From the NCBI GenBank assembly GCA_017621515.1, contig JAGASY010000076.1, positions 40,544-104,543 of the forward strand: a stretch of DNA of 64,000 nt, written 5' to 3'. Positions 54,009-63,090 of the stretch are shown here, in pieces. Every line of letters begins with the position of its first letter. Position 1 is the first letter of the stretch. The position numbers were made by a program, and so were the translations under genes. The notes under the pieces are model-generated. The model was not told the origin of the DNA and searched no databases. It was given only the letters and a program-made list of their open reading frames with translations. Source of the DNA: Bacteroidaceae bacterium (GTDB lineage Bacteria > Bacteroidota > Bacteroidia > Bacteroidales > Bacteroidaceae).

Positions 54009-55499
54009 ATGTTGAGAAAAATACGAATTGCTTTAGCTCTGATTTTCTTTTTGGGAATCACAGCCTTGTTCCTTGATTTCACGGGAACGGTTCATGCATG
54101 GCTGGGATGGATGGCAAAGGTACAATTCCTTCCTGCGTTATTGGCACTCCATGTGGGGATTGTCGTGGCATTGCTGTTGCTGACCTTTGTTTTGGGGCGT
54201 GTTTATTGTTCTGTTGTCTGTCCTCTTGGAGTGATGCAGGACGTGGTGTCCAGAATTGCTAAATTTCGCAAGAAAGGACGTAACAAATACGCTTACTCTG
54301 CTCCGAAGACATGGCTTCGCATTACGGTGATGGTGGTTTTTGTGCTGGCTCTTTTATTAGGTGTCGGCTCTTTGGTAGCCTTGCTTGCTCCTTACAGTGC
54401 ATACGGACGTATTGTTTCCAGTCTGTTCCAGCCCGTTTATATAGCAGCGAACAATGTGCTTGCCGGTATGGCGGAGAGGGCGGACAGCTATGCTTTCTAT
54501 ACTGCCGACGTTTGGATGAAAAGTGTGGCTACATTGTCGGTGGCAGTTGTGACATTGGTGGTCATTGCAGTCCTTGCATGGAGAAACGGAAGAACCTATT
54601 GCAATACGATATGCCCTGTGGGAAGCCTTCTTGGTTTTGTGGCACGGTTCTCGTTGCTGAAGCCGGTGATAGACAAGTCTAAATGTAACGGATGCAGACT
54701 GTGTGAACGGAATTGTAAGGCTGCTTGTATTGATGCAAAAGCCCATAAAATAGATTATAGCCGGTGTGTCGCTTGTATGGACTGTATAGACAAATGCCAT
54801 AAACATGCCATTTCGTATGCTTGGAGAGCCAAGACCGACCATGTAGGCAAGAATGGGGATGAGAAGGTGGATAAGTCTCGTCGTGCGTTTGTCACGGCAA
54901 CGGCTGTGGCGACAGCTTCGGCAATATTGAAAGCGCAGGAGAAAACTGTAGATGGTGGACTTGCCGTGATTGAGGACAAGCAGATTCCTGAGCGCAAGAC
55001 ACCTATCACTCCTCCGGGTTCTTTGTCGGCGAAGAATATGGCGCAACACTGTACGGCGTGTCAGTTGTGTGTGTCGGTGTGTCCGAATGGTGTGTTGAGG
55101 CCTTCTACAGACATGATGAAGCTGATGCAGCCTGAGTCTTCGTATGAACGCGGCTATTGTCGTCCGGAATGTACGAAGTGTGCCGATGTTTGTCCGGCAG
55201 GTGCAATACGTCCGATTACTGTGGCTGAAAAATCATCGATACAGATTGGACATGCCGTGTGGATTAAGAAGAATTGTATTCCTCTGACGGATGGTGTGGA
55301 ATGCGGAAATTGTGCAAGGCATTGCCCGGCGGGAGCGATACAGATGGTGGCTTCGGATGCGGACGATGACGAGTCGCCTAAGATTCCGGTGATAAATACA
55401 GAGAAATGTATTGGTTGCGGAGCCTGCGAGAATCTGTGTCCGGCGCGTCCGTTCAGTGCGATATATGTAGAGGGACATGAGGTTCACCGGTTTATCTGA
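54009..55499 (+). CDS. Membrane polyferredoxin (NapH/MauN-like) with multiple 4Fe-4S motifs
   Basis: This 496-residue protein has about four membrane helices in the first 200 residues with the paired CSVVCPLG and CNTICPVG motifs of NapH-type quinol-linked proteins. A series of cluster motifs follows: CNGCRLCERNCKAAC, CVACMDCIDKCHK, CTACQLCVSVCPNG, CTKCADVCPAG, CGNCARHCPAG and CIGCGACENLCPA. It probably moves electrons from the quinone pool to the periplasm. It heads an operon with a Tat-exported Fe-S aldo-keto reductase, its likely partner. Confidence 0.9.
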   Translation: MLRKIRIALALIFFLGITALFLDFTGTVHAWLGWMAKVQFLPALLALHVGIVVALLLLTFVLGRVYCSVVCPLGVMQDVVSRIAKFRKKGRNKYAYSAPKTWLRITVMVVFVLALLLGVGSLVALLAPYSAYGRIVSSLFQPVYIAANNVLAGMAERADSYAFYTADVWMKSVATLSVAVVTLVVIAVLAWRNGRTYCNTICPVGSLLGFVARFSLLKPVIDKSKCNGCRLCERNCKAACIDAKAHKIDYSRCVACMDCIDKCHKHAISYAWRAKTDHVGKNGDEKVDKSRRAFVTATAVATASAILKAQEKTVDGGLAVIEDKQIPERKTPITPPGSLSAKNMAQHCTACQLCVSVCPNGVLRPSTDMMKLMQPESSYERGYCRPECTKCADVCPAGAIRPITVAEKSSIQIGHAVWIKKNCIPLTDGVECGNCARHCPAGAIQMVASDADDDESPKIPVINTEKCIGCGACENLCPARPFSAIYVEGHEVHRFI

Positions 55500-55573
55500 T
55501 GTGCAGCTATTACGGATATAGAGCTGTGGTGAGTGAATCTTTATTTCCCTGATAACTAAGATGGAGAATACAA

Positions 55574-56995
55574 ATGAAGAAGAATATGAAAGAAAATAAT
55601 AAGAATATAGACCGTCGGCATTTTCTGAAAGTGCTCGGTGTCGGAACAGCAGTCACAACGGCTGCAATGTATGGTTGCGGCAAGAAAGAGAGGGCAGCGG
55701 TGGATTCGTTGGGGCATCATGATGGAGAGACTTCTGCTGACAAGATGACTTATCGTGAGAATCCCACCACGGGCGACCGGGTGTCTATCCTTGGCTATGG
55801 GTGTATGCGTCTGCCTACCGTCAGCAGTGAAAATGCCCAAAATGGTGAGGACGAGATTGATCAGGAAATGGTGAATAAGCTGACTGACTATGCTTTGGCT
55901 CACGGAGTGAACTATTTCGACACATCTCCTGCTTATTGCAAGGGGCTTTCTGAACATGCTATGGGAATTGCTCTGAGTCGGCATCCGCGTGACAGCTATT
56001 TCATTGCGACCAAATTGTCGAATTTTTCTCCGGACCAGTGGGGAAGGGAAGAGTCGATAGCGATGTATCATAATTCATTGAAGGAATTGCAGGTTGATTA
56101 CATTGATTATATGTTGCTCCACGGTGTTGGAATGGGCGGAATGAAGGCGCTCAATGGCAGATATATAGATAATGGTGTTCTTGACTTTCTTCTCAAAGAG
56201 CGGGAAGCGGGACGTATCAGAAATCTCGGATTCTCGTATCATGGTGATGTGGAGGTTTTTGATTATTTGCTTTCCCGACATGATGACTATCACTGGGATT
56301 TTGTGCAGATTCAGCTGAATTATGTCGATTGGCTGCATGCAAAGGAGACGAATCCGAGGAATACGAATGCCGAATACCTGTATGGAGAGCTTGTGAAGCG
56401 TGGTATTCCGGCTGTCATAATGGAACCTTTGCTTGGAGGACGTCTTTCTAATGTTCCGGACCATATTGTGGCGCGTCTCAAGCAGAATCGTCCGGAAGAC
56501 AGTGTGGCTTCGTGGGCTTTTCGTTTTGCCGGTTCGCCGGAGAATGTGCTGACGGTATTGTCCGGCATGACATATATGGAGCATTTACAGGATAACTTGC
56601 ATACATATTCTCCTCTTGTTCCTTTGTCGCAGGACGACAAGGACTTCTTGGAGGAGACTGCACGTCTTATGTTAGCTTATCCTACTGTTCCGTGCAACGA
56701 CTGCAAGTATTGTATGCCTTGTCCGTATGGTATCGATATACCTTCGATATTGATACATTATAATAAATGTGTGAATCAGGGTAATGTGCCGGAAAGCAGT
56801 CAGGATGCAAATTACAGGAAGGCGCGCCGTGCATTCCTTGTGGGCTATGACCGCAGTGTGCCGCGTTTGCGTCAGGCAGACCATTGTATCGGATGCGGTC
56901 AATGTAAGGTGCACTGTCCACAGAATATTGATATACCGAATGAGCTGCATAGGATAGACCATTTTGTGGAGGATTTGAAGCAGGGATTGCTGTAG
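55574..56995 (+). CDS. Tat-exported aldo-keto reductase with C-terminal ferredoxin motifs
   Basis: This 473-residue protein has a twin-arginine signal (RRHFLKVLG, then AVTTAAMYGCG); the cysteine could also be lipidated. The aldo-keto reductase barrel covers about 65-345 (GYGCMRLP, YFDTSPAYCKG, DYIDYMLLHGV). The C-terminus has CNDCKYCMPCPYGIDIP and CIGCGQCKVHCPQNIDIP. Reductases of this type are usually cytoplasmic, so export is notable. TatA and TatC are encoded in the same operon, which supports it being a Tat client. Substrate unknown. Confidence 0.92.
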   Translation: MKKNMKENNKNIDRRHFLKVLGVGTAVTTAAMYGCGKKERAAVDSLGHHDGETSADKMTYRENPTTGDRVSILGYGCMRLPTVSSENAQNGEDEIDQEMVNKLTDYALAHGVNYFDTSPAYCKGLSEHAMGIALSRHPRDSYFIATKLSNFSPDQWGREESIAMYHNSLKELQVDYIDYMLLHGVGMGGMKALNGRYIDNGVLDFLLKEREAGRIRNLGFSYHGDVEVFDYLLSRHDDYHWDFVQIQLNYVDWLHAKETNPRNTNAEYLYGELVKRGIPAVIMEPLLGGRLSNVPDHIVARLKQNRPEDSVASWAFRFAGSPENVLTVLSGMTYMEHLQDNLHTYSPLVPLSQDDKDFLEETARLMLAYPTVPCNDCKYCMPCPYGIDIPSILIHYNKCVNQGNVPESSQDANYRKARRAFLVGYDRSVPRLRQADHCIGCGQCKVHCPQNIDIPNELHRIDHFVEDLKQGLL

Positions 56996-57083
56996 AGGTC
57001 TTTGGCTTTCATGATAAAGTGATAAATATTTGAGGGAATGGTGTCTCTCATAGTTTGAATTTCATCAATTATAGAAATAGAAA

Positions 57084-57596
57084 ATGAATCGAATATATCA
57101 ATTGGAACTTTCAACACTGCGTGCTTATTGGATTATTGCTGCGTTTGTGGGAGTAAATGTCGTGTTTCCGCAACTCTTCCATCTTGTTCCGGGAGGAGGT
57201 GTGGCATGGCTTCCTATATATTTCTTCACCCTTGTCGGGGCATATAAGTATGGGTGGAAGGTTGGAGTGTTGACTGCTGTTGCTTCACCTCTTTCCGGAT
57301 ATGTCATATTTGGAATGCCCATGTTGGAGCTTCTTCCGAGTATGCTCTTGAAATCAGTGCTCCTTGCTTTGTTTGCTTCTGGTGCAGCTTGTAGAATGCG
57401 GAAAGTTTCATTGCCTGTAATGTGTGCTGTGGTATTGGCATACCAGTTGGCTGGAGGAATGATAGAATGGATTTTGTGTGGTGATGTGGCTTTCGCTTTT
57501 CAGGACTTCCGCACGGGAATCCCGGGAATGTTGCTTCAGATTATAGGAGGATATGCCCTGTTGAGTGGAAGGATAAGCAGGTTGATGGCAAAATAA
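57084..57596 (+). CDS. ECF transporter S component-like membrane protein
   Basis: This 170-residue protein has about five or six membrane segments. GGGVAWLPIYFFTLVGAYKY and the LSGYVIFGMPMLELLPSML region fit the substrate-binding S components of energy-coupling factor transporters. No EcfA or EcfT gene is nearby, so it would rely on a shared module or work alone. Its vitamin or cofactor substrate cannot be read. It is third in the tat operon. Confidence 0.7.
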   Translation: MNRIYQLELSTLRAYWIIAAFVGVNVVFPQLFHLVPGGGVAWLPIYFFTLVGAYKYGWKVGVLTAVASPLSGYVIFGMPMLELLPSMLLKSVLLALFASGAACRMRKVSLPVMCAVVLAYQLAGGMIEWILCGDVAFAFQDFRTGIPGMLLQIIGGYALLSGRISRLMAK

Positions 57597-57631
57597 ATTA
57601 TTTTTTTTACTGGATATAAATAGATAGGAAT

Positions 57632-57874
57632 ATGATGATAATTCCAATGTTTCTCGGCCTTGGTATGCCGGAAGTGATCGTGATTATGCTTGTAGTCTTG
57701 CTTCTTTTCGGAGGAAAGAAAGTGCCGGAACTGATGAAAGGGCTGGGAAAAGGCATTCGTTCTTTTAAGGAGGGGATGAATGGACTTGACAATGACGAGG
57801 AGCAGAAAAAAGGGACGCAAAAGGAAAACGTAGATGATAAACAGGAACAAAACTCGTCACGAGATGATAAGTAA
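57632..57874 (+). CDS. tatA: Twin-arginine translocase subunit TatA
   Basis: This 80-residue protein has a short N-terminal membrane helix ([15 protein letters not shown]) with a following [20 protein letters not shown] amphipathic helix, then a charged tail. The FG hinge is present. TatA multimers form the pore. No separate TatB is visible, as in other minimal TatAC systems. It ends 6 bp before tatC. Confidence 0.95.
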   Translation: MMIIPMFLGLGMPEVIVIMLVVLLLFGGKKVPELMKGLGKGIRSFKEGMNGLDNDEEQKKGTQKENVDDKQEQNSSRDDK

Positions 57875-57880
57875 ATAGAA

Positions 57881-58678
57881 ATGAGTGGAAGGGATAATGT
57901 AAATCTCACTTTCTGGGAACATCTGGACGAATTGCGCAGCTGTATAATGAAAATATTGGTTGCGACATTGCTATTCGGAATCCTCGCTTTCCTATTCAAG
58001 GACGAGGTATTCCGGATTGTCTTTGCGCCCAAGAATGCCGACTTTATTGTCTATGGTCTTTTTGACAAGGTGGCTGATGTCATGACATTGTTTGTGGGAA
58101 GTGGGCAGTCGGGTGGGGCGGAACCTGTTGATGTGCAGTTGATAAATACTGGACTGACATCGCAATTTGTCATTCATGTCAAGATGGCTTTCTATGTAGG
58201 CCTCTTGTTTTCCTCTCCTTATATAATATATGTGTTGTTCCGTTTTGTCTCTCCCGGACTTTACACAGAAGAGCGGAAGTACGTTGTTCGTTTGGTTTCA
58301 TCCGGATATGTCATGTTTATGCTTGGAACAGCTCTAAGCTATTTTGTTGTTTTCCCTCTTACGTTCCGCTTTCTCGGAACGTATAGTGTGAGTGAAGATG
58401 TTGAAAACCTTATATCCCTTGAATCTTATATGGATACATTCGTCATGCTCAATCTGATGATGGGGATAATGTTCGAGTTGCCGGTCATTTGCTGGTTGCT
58501 TTCGCGTTTCGGATTGATTTCTGCAAAATTTATGCGGCTCTACAGAAAACATGCTATTGTGGCTATTCTTATTGCTGCTGCAATCATAACTCCGACATCC
58601 GATGCGTTTACTCTTTTGATAGTGGCGGCTCCGATATGGCTGCTCTATGAACTGAGCATTTTTGTTGTGAGAAAATAA
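57881..58678 (+). CDS. tatC: Twin-arginine translocase subunit TatC
   Basis: This 265-residue protein has six membrane segments. Family motifs are FWEHLDELRSCIMKI at the N-terminus and PYIIYVLFRFVSPGLYTEER, with IMFELPVICWLL in the second half. TatC recognises twin-arginine signals such as the one on the aldo-keto reductase encoded upstream. It has a loop insertion around residues 55-90, common in Bacteroidota. It is last in the operon. Confidence 0.96.
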   Translation: MSGRDNVNLTFWEHLDELRSCIMKILVATLLFGILAFLFKDEVFRIVFAPKNADFIVYGLFDKVADVMTLFVGSGQSGGAEPVDVQLINTGLTSQFVIHVKMAFYVGLLFSSPYIIYVLFRFVSPGLYTEERKYVVRLVSSGYVMFMLGTALSYFVVFPLTFRFLGTYSVSEDVENLISLESYMDTFVMLNLMMGIMFELPVICWLLSRFGLISAKFMRLYRKHAIVAILIAAAIITPTSDAFTLLIVAAPIWLLYELSIFVVRK

Positions 58679-58686
58679 AGATGTTG

Positions 58687-58727
58687 CACCTTAGAGATTT
58701 TACAGACTCTAAGGTGTTTCTTTTTTT
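58687..58727 (+). terminator. Terminator of the tat operon
   Basis: CACCTTAGAG and CTCTAAGGTG pair around a 9-base loop and are followed by a T-rich tract (TTTCTTTTTTT), 8 bp after the tatC stop codon. Confidence 0.88.
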
Positions 58728-58814
58728 GCGAATTTCTTATATAGGGAAGGAACTATTTCCTTGTTTCTGCGTCATCATTGTAAAAACTTAAAAAATGATA
58801 TTTATTATAATTGC

Positions 58815-59306
58815 ATGGAGATAAGCGAATTTGAACTATTTGTAACACGAAAACGTTCTGGAATGCTGGCTGTTGCGCGTAAGATTCTCTATAGTGAAGA
58901 TGATGCGGAAGATGCAGTACAAGACGCATTACTTAAACTATGGAGCATCAGAAGTAAGATTGAATTGTATAGGTCTGTTGATGCACTTGTCACAGTCATA
59001 CTCAAGAATGTCTGTATTTCTATGCTAAGACAACGACACAGCCATACGCAAACTTTGATTGAGAACGTGGAAATGCAAACATGTAGAACACCTCATGATG
59101 AACTTGAAGAAAGGGAGGGCGATAAGTGGCTTGAAAAAGAATTTGATGGTCTGCCTTCTTCACAAATGGTGATATTGAAGATGAGTCAGGTTGAAGGCAT
59201 GAGCAATAAAGATATTGCTGTCGTACTTGGTATAAAAGAGGTGTCGGTTCGGACTTCTATTTCTAAAGCAAGGCATAAATTGATAGAGAAATTAAAAAAA
59301 AGATAG
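58815..59306 (+). CDS. ECF-type RNA polymerase sigma factor
   Basis: I chose the ATG at 58815 (MEISEFELF); earlier starts add residues unlike the family. The product has 163 residues. Sigma region 2 is seen in LYSEDDAEDAVQDALLKLW and region 4 in LPSSQMVILKMSQVEGMSNK followed by DIAVVLGIKEVSVRTSISKA. It is followed after 4 bp by an anti-sigma-like gene, an exported protein and an outer-membrane barrel, so it may control this cell-surface unit. Confidence 0.9.
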   Translation: MEISEFELFVTRKRSGMLAVARKILYSEDDAEDAVQDALLKLWSIRSKIELYRSVDALVTVILKNVCISMLRQRHSHTQTLIENVEMQTCRTPHDELEEREGDKWLEKEFDGLPSSQMVILKMSQVEGMSNKDIAVVLGIKEVSVRTSISKARHKLIEKLKKR

Positions 59307-59310
59307 AGAT

Positions 59311-59943
59311 ATGGAATATGATATACATGATATGAATGTACTCTTTGAACGTTATCTTAATGGGGAGACAACTGTTGATGAACAGAAAATGATTCAGAAA
59401 TATCTGGTATCAGAGGATATACCGGAAGAGTTTCTTCCTTATAAAGAAATGTTTGAGATATTGTCGTCTCCTCAAGAAGTTCCGTCGGATGAAGAATTGA
59501 AGGCTTTTGCTGTTGAGAATGGGCTTGAAATGATAGAAGATGTATCTTCTAAGAAGGATAAACGTGTTGGGATTTTTCCTCTTTTCAAGTTTATTGGAGT
59601 TGTTGCTGCCTCTGTTATCCTTTTTGTTGGAGGGTATTTTATCAAAAGTGATAAACCTGCTGAAATAAAGGAGGTGGAAAAAGAAAAATTAGTGGAGGTG
59701 GTGAGGACACAAAGAGATACTGTCACGGTAATGGTAGAAAAAATTGTGTATCGAAATATGAATGATACACGGAAAAAGCAGGATGAGAAGAGGTACATGA
59801 ATGTTGCAGAAACCGATGAGTCTGTTATACTCTCTGAGAATCAACAGGCTTTAGAACCGGAGGCGAGCTGTGTACAAATGATGAATGAAAAGTTCAGAGA
59901 ATGTGAACTTTCAATGAAGAAACTGGAATTATATAAAAACTAA
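59311..59943 (+). CDS. Anti-sigma-like single-span membrane protein
   Basis: This 210-residue protein starts with the acidic cytoplasmic pattern seen in Bacteroidota anti-sigma proteins (FERYLNGETTVDEQKMIQKY, then PEEFLPYKEMF). One membrane helix (about 94-112) and a periplasmic coiled-coil-like tail follow. It lies 4 bp after the sigma factor gene, the usual place for its regulator. It lacks the FecR receptor domain. Confidence 0.7.
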   Translation: MEYDIHDMNVLFERYLNGETTVDEQKMIQKYLVSEDIPEEFLPYKEMFEILSSPQEVPSDEELKAFAVENGLEMIEDVSSKKDKRVGIFPLFKFIGVVAASVILFVGGYFIKSDKPAEIKEVEKEKLVEVVRTQRDTVTVMVEKIVYRNMNDTRKKQDEKRYMNVAETDESVILSENQQALEPEASCVQMMNEKFRECELSMKKLELYKN

Positions 59944-60912
59944 ATGATAACTGCTATGAATAATTTGAATCGGAAAATTGTTGCATGTGTGATTTGCGCT
60001 TTTGCGGTAGTGTGTGTGTACGGGCAGAAATTGCACAAGGAAAATCCTATACTTGTCGGACTGTTTCAAGATTTGGATTCTATGTTTCCTAAAAGATACC
60101 TTGTTAGGCAAAATCGAGGTATGACCACATATAATCTTAATTATTATTTTAAAGATGCCGAAGATAAAGTGCAATATGAAGATACTTTTAAAAGTATGTT
60201 CGCGCAACTTGACAAAATTCGTGCACTTCATAAATATGTGGAGACGATAGACACAGTGGGTATTCAACTGACGAAGTATGTGATGAGCGTATATTCCGAT
60301 AATCCGGGGCAGATTGATTATGTATTGTTTGAGGTCGGAGACAAAAAACTGGGATTTAATTATGTGGCAAATATTTTTGGTGATGAAAATACACTACCTT
60401 CCGGTATCAGATATGAAGATGAGATTTATAAAGGGATAGAAGAGCTATATAATATGTATATTCATCGAGACAATGTGCAAGATATAAATGTGACGTATGA
60501 AAGTAACAATAATGGACGTTTCTTTGTTACATGGGATAAGATGTATATGAATCGGCAGGTTAAAGCTGTCAAATACGTTGTTCCGAATTGTACACAAGAA
60601 GATTACAAGCGTTTTTACGATTTGTTTCAAGAGTATATGAGGAAATATGATGTATGTGTGGCTTCTAATGATGTGTTCTGGGAATATGAAGAAACAGGAC
60701 TCGCTTTTGTTAATAAAAAAGATGAGGTGGTCTGTTTTGGAGCTGCATTAAAGGATGATGGGACTTTATGTTTGATTAAATCGGAAGGTGGAAATCTCCC
60801 GCGCTTATGGGCAGAAGGTAATATCAACTGGGATTATAATTGTAAAATAAGGTCGGTATATTATAAAACACCGAATAATGTTGGATGTTTACAAGGGCTT
60901 AATGAAAGATGA
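59944..60912 (+). CDS. Exported protein of unknown function
   Basis: This 322-residue protein has a signal peptide ending at CVYGQ (a second ATG at 59956 is also possible). The body alternates helices and strands and has no recognised motif; a cysteine-containing C-terminal end (NNVGCLQGLNER) is notable. AT-rich codon use matches the sigma and anti-sigma genes, and it starts directly after the anti-sigma stop. Its role may be to sense envelope conditions with them; that is inference. Confidence 0.65.
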   Translation: MITAMNNLNRKIVACVICAFAVVCVYGQKLHKENPILVGLFQDLDSMFPKRYLVRQNRGMTTYNLNYYFKDAEDKVQYEDTFKSMFAQLDKIRALHKYVETIDTVGIQLTKYVMSVYSDNPGQIDYVLFEVGDKKLGFNYVANIFGDENTLPSGIRYEDEIYKGIEELYNMYIHRDNVQDINVTYESNNNGRFFVTWDKMYMNRQVKAVKYVVPNCTQEDYKRFYDLFQEYMRKYDVCVASNDVFWEYEETGLAFVNKKDEVVCFGAALKDDGTLCLIKSEGGNLPRLWAEGNINWDYNCKIRSVYYKTPNNVGCLQGLNER

Positions 60913-60934
60913 ATGTAAAAGAAGGGTATAAATC

Positions 60935-63061
60935 ATGAACATGAAAGTAAAATTATTGGCTGTGATGATGTTTTTTGCATCGTTTGCTCCCATGTTGGCA
61001 ACCGTGCCTCTGACGGTGCGGAGCGACAGTGATACGATTAAGACCGTCAGCCTTGGCGAGGTGGAGGTGAAGGCTTCCAATGTTATCCAGAAAGGTGACA
61101 GGACCAAAATCTTCATCACACGTGATATGCGGCGGGGAACACGATCCGTCGGGGAGATGCTGGGTAACGAGCCTAACTTCTACTTCGACAGGGCATTCAA
61201 TACGCTAACTTATAACAACTCTTCCAAAATCGTGCTGTTGGTCGATAGCGTTGAGAAAGACCTGTCAACACTGAGCATGCAACACCTCAGGTTCAACTAT
61301 ATAGAGATTGTGAACAACCCTACGGGAAAATACGACGGCTACGAAGTGCTGATCAACCTCCATACTAAGAATGACTACGAGGGATACGAGGGGTATGTAT
61401 ATCACAACACAGGTTTATTCCTGAATAAGTATCACGATAATCCTTTTTTCAACAATGATGTCAACTTTGGCTACACCAAAAACAAGTTCACTTTCTCTGT
61501 CCTTGGTCATTTCTATACAAGCAAGGGCAAATATACCTCATGGTTTGAGCAGTATTACAAGCAAATTGGACAGCACAACACGGTGATAGAGAACCCTGAC
61601 GGAAGCCAAACCAACAGTTTTGAAGAACCACGCGCCCGGATTGTTGTCAGTGGTGACTATAAGTTCGACAAATACCGGTCGCTGTCGTTCAGCTACAGAT
61701 ACAACGGAGAGTGGACTAAAAACAGCGACACCATGACTATTCTGCGCAGCTACGATGACGTGCGTGACAATGTGACGTTGGGGGAGAGTTCCAGTTCCTA
61801 CACGCAAAGCAACGAGCATGCCTTCGGATTGTACTTCAACGACAACAGTGGCAAGGTGAAATACTCTGCCAATGCCTACTATCGTCACATGCCGACGAAA
61901 AACTACAGTCAGATGGAAGAGACAACTGGCTTCTCCACAAGCAGCTATTTCCACGACAGGATGCATTATCTGAGTTACGGGCTTGACGGATGGACACGTA
62001 TTGGAAGCAACGAAAAACTTTATTTAGGTGCGGGTTATGTGGGAACATGGAAGAGCTATGTGCGTCGAGACCGCAATACAGATGCCGAGCTCAACAGCAA
62101 CAGCTACCTGCGCAACCGTCTGTGGGCAACATCTTCTTATTCGTTCACTCCCAAGGTCATCCTCTCGGCAACGGCATGGATAGAGCATGTTCACAGCAAA
62201 AGCGGATTGCTGACAGACAACAGTCTCCCATTCGGCGGCAACATGATGCTTTTCATCCGACTATCGAATACCAACTGGATGCGCTTCAATTATGACTGCA
62301 ATGTGGCTTATCCCAATCAAGAGATGTCAAGCGATTATGCTTACTTTACAGACTCTCTGACCATGAACAGCGGCAATCCGCTGCTGAAATCGAACGTCAC
62401 ACACAACTTCCGTTTCTGGTTCGACGCATGGAACTGTTTCAACGTGCAGACCGGCTTCTCGTTCTCTCCAAACACGTTCACTTATATTGTCAATACGGCA
62501 GAAGGCACGCTTCCTTCGGGGGAACACGGTTTCTATGTGGTGAATGCCTGGCAGAACACAAACTACAGGGAATGGTGGGCAAGCTCGTCGTTCACCAAGC
62601 GGTTCCTTAAAAACTTCCTCTATAAGGCTGATGTGAAATACACCATAGGCAAATCCTCGTGGCATGGCTACACAAATAGGGGTTGGGGACTGATGGCAAG
62701 CACATCGTTGAGTTACTATTGGCCCAAGCAGAAGATGACCTTCTTCGCTGCCTATAGATACGAGCGCTGCTTCAGCGTATCTCCACAAAGCCATGCGAAA
62801 TGGAACTTTGAGTATCCACAAGTATATGTCATGCGCACGTTCTTTAAAGACCGACTCGAGGTGACCCTCAACCTGCGTACCATGTTCCACTTTACAAACT
62901 GTACGAAGCATACCTACATAGACTCTCCGGCTATGTTTGCCCACAGCTACGACAACAACTATAACCGTCAGACCAACAATCTCGTGCTACATCTGCGATA
63001 CCGTTTCGCAGGCGGCAAGAGCGTGCGCCAGTTTAAAAAGGAAATGGCAGATGAGAAATAA
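60935..63061 (+). CDS. TonB-receptor-like outer-membrane beta-barrel protein
   Basis: This 708-residue protein has a signal peptide (about 1-22). Residues 38-150 form a plug-like region (VSLGEVEVKASNVIQ, VGEMLGNEPNF, YIEIVNNPTGKYDG). A long barrel with alternating aromatic strands follows. No carboxypeptidase-like N-terminal domain or clear TonB box is visible, and the size is small for SusC. It resembles the outer-membrane beta-barrel family related to TonB receptors. Its GC content is visibly higher than the three genes before it. Ligand unknown. Confidence 0.8.
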   Translation: MNMKVKLLAVMMFFASFAPMLATVPLTVRSDSDTIKTVSLGEVEVKASNVIQKGDRTKIFITRDMRRGTRSVGEMLGNEPNFYFDRAFNTLTYNNSSKIVLLVDSVEKDLSTLSMQHLRFNYIEIVNNPTGKYDGYEVLINLHTKNDYEGYEGYVYHNTGLFLNKYHDNPFFNNDVNFGYTKNKFTFSVLGHFYTSKGKYTSWFEQYYKQIGQHNTVIENPDGSQTNSFEEPRARIVVSGDYKFDKYRSLSFSYRYNGEWTKNSDTMTILRSYDDVRDNVTLGESSSSYTQSNEHAFGLYFNDNSGKVKYSANAYYRHMPTKNYSQMEETTGFSTSSYFHDRMHYLSYGLDGWTRIGSNEKLYLGAGYVGTWKSYVRRDRNTDAELNSNSYLRNRLWATSSYSFTPKVILSATAWIEHVHSKSGLLTDNSLPFGGNMMLFIRLSNTNWMRFNYDCNVAYPNQEMSSDYAYFTDSLTMNSGNPLLKSNVTHNFRFWFDAWNCFNVQTGFSFSPNTFTYIVNTAEGTLPSGEHGFYVVNAWQNTNYREWWASSSFTKRFLKNFLYKADVKYTIGKSSWHGYTNRGWGLMASTSLSYYWPKQKMTFFAAYRYERCFSVSPQSHAKWNFEYPQVYVMRTFFKDRLEVTLNLRTMFHFTNCTKHTYIDSPAMFAHSYDNNYNRQTNNLVLHLRYRFAGGKSVRQFKKEMADEK

Positions 63062-63090
63062 TATGGGGACAGGCAATATTACTTATTCTG

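Noticed and set aside
60935..63061. SusC-type receptor of a polysaccharide utilisation locus
   Set aside because: It is too short, lacks the N-terminal carboxypeptidase-like domain, and has no SusD partner.
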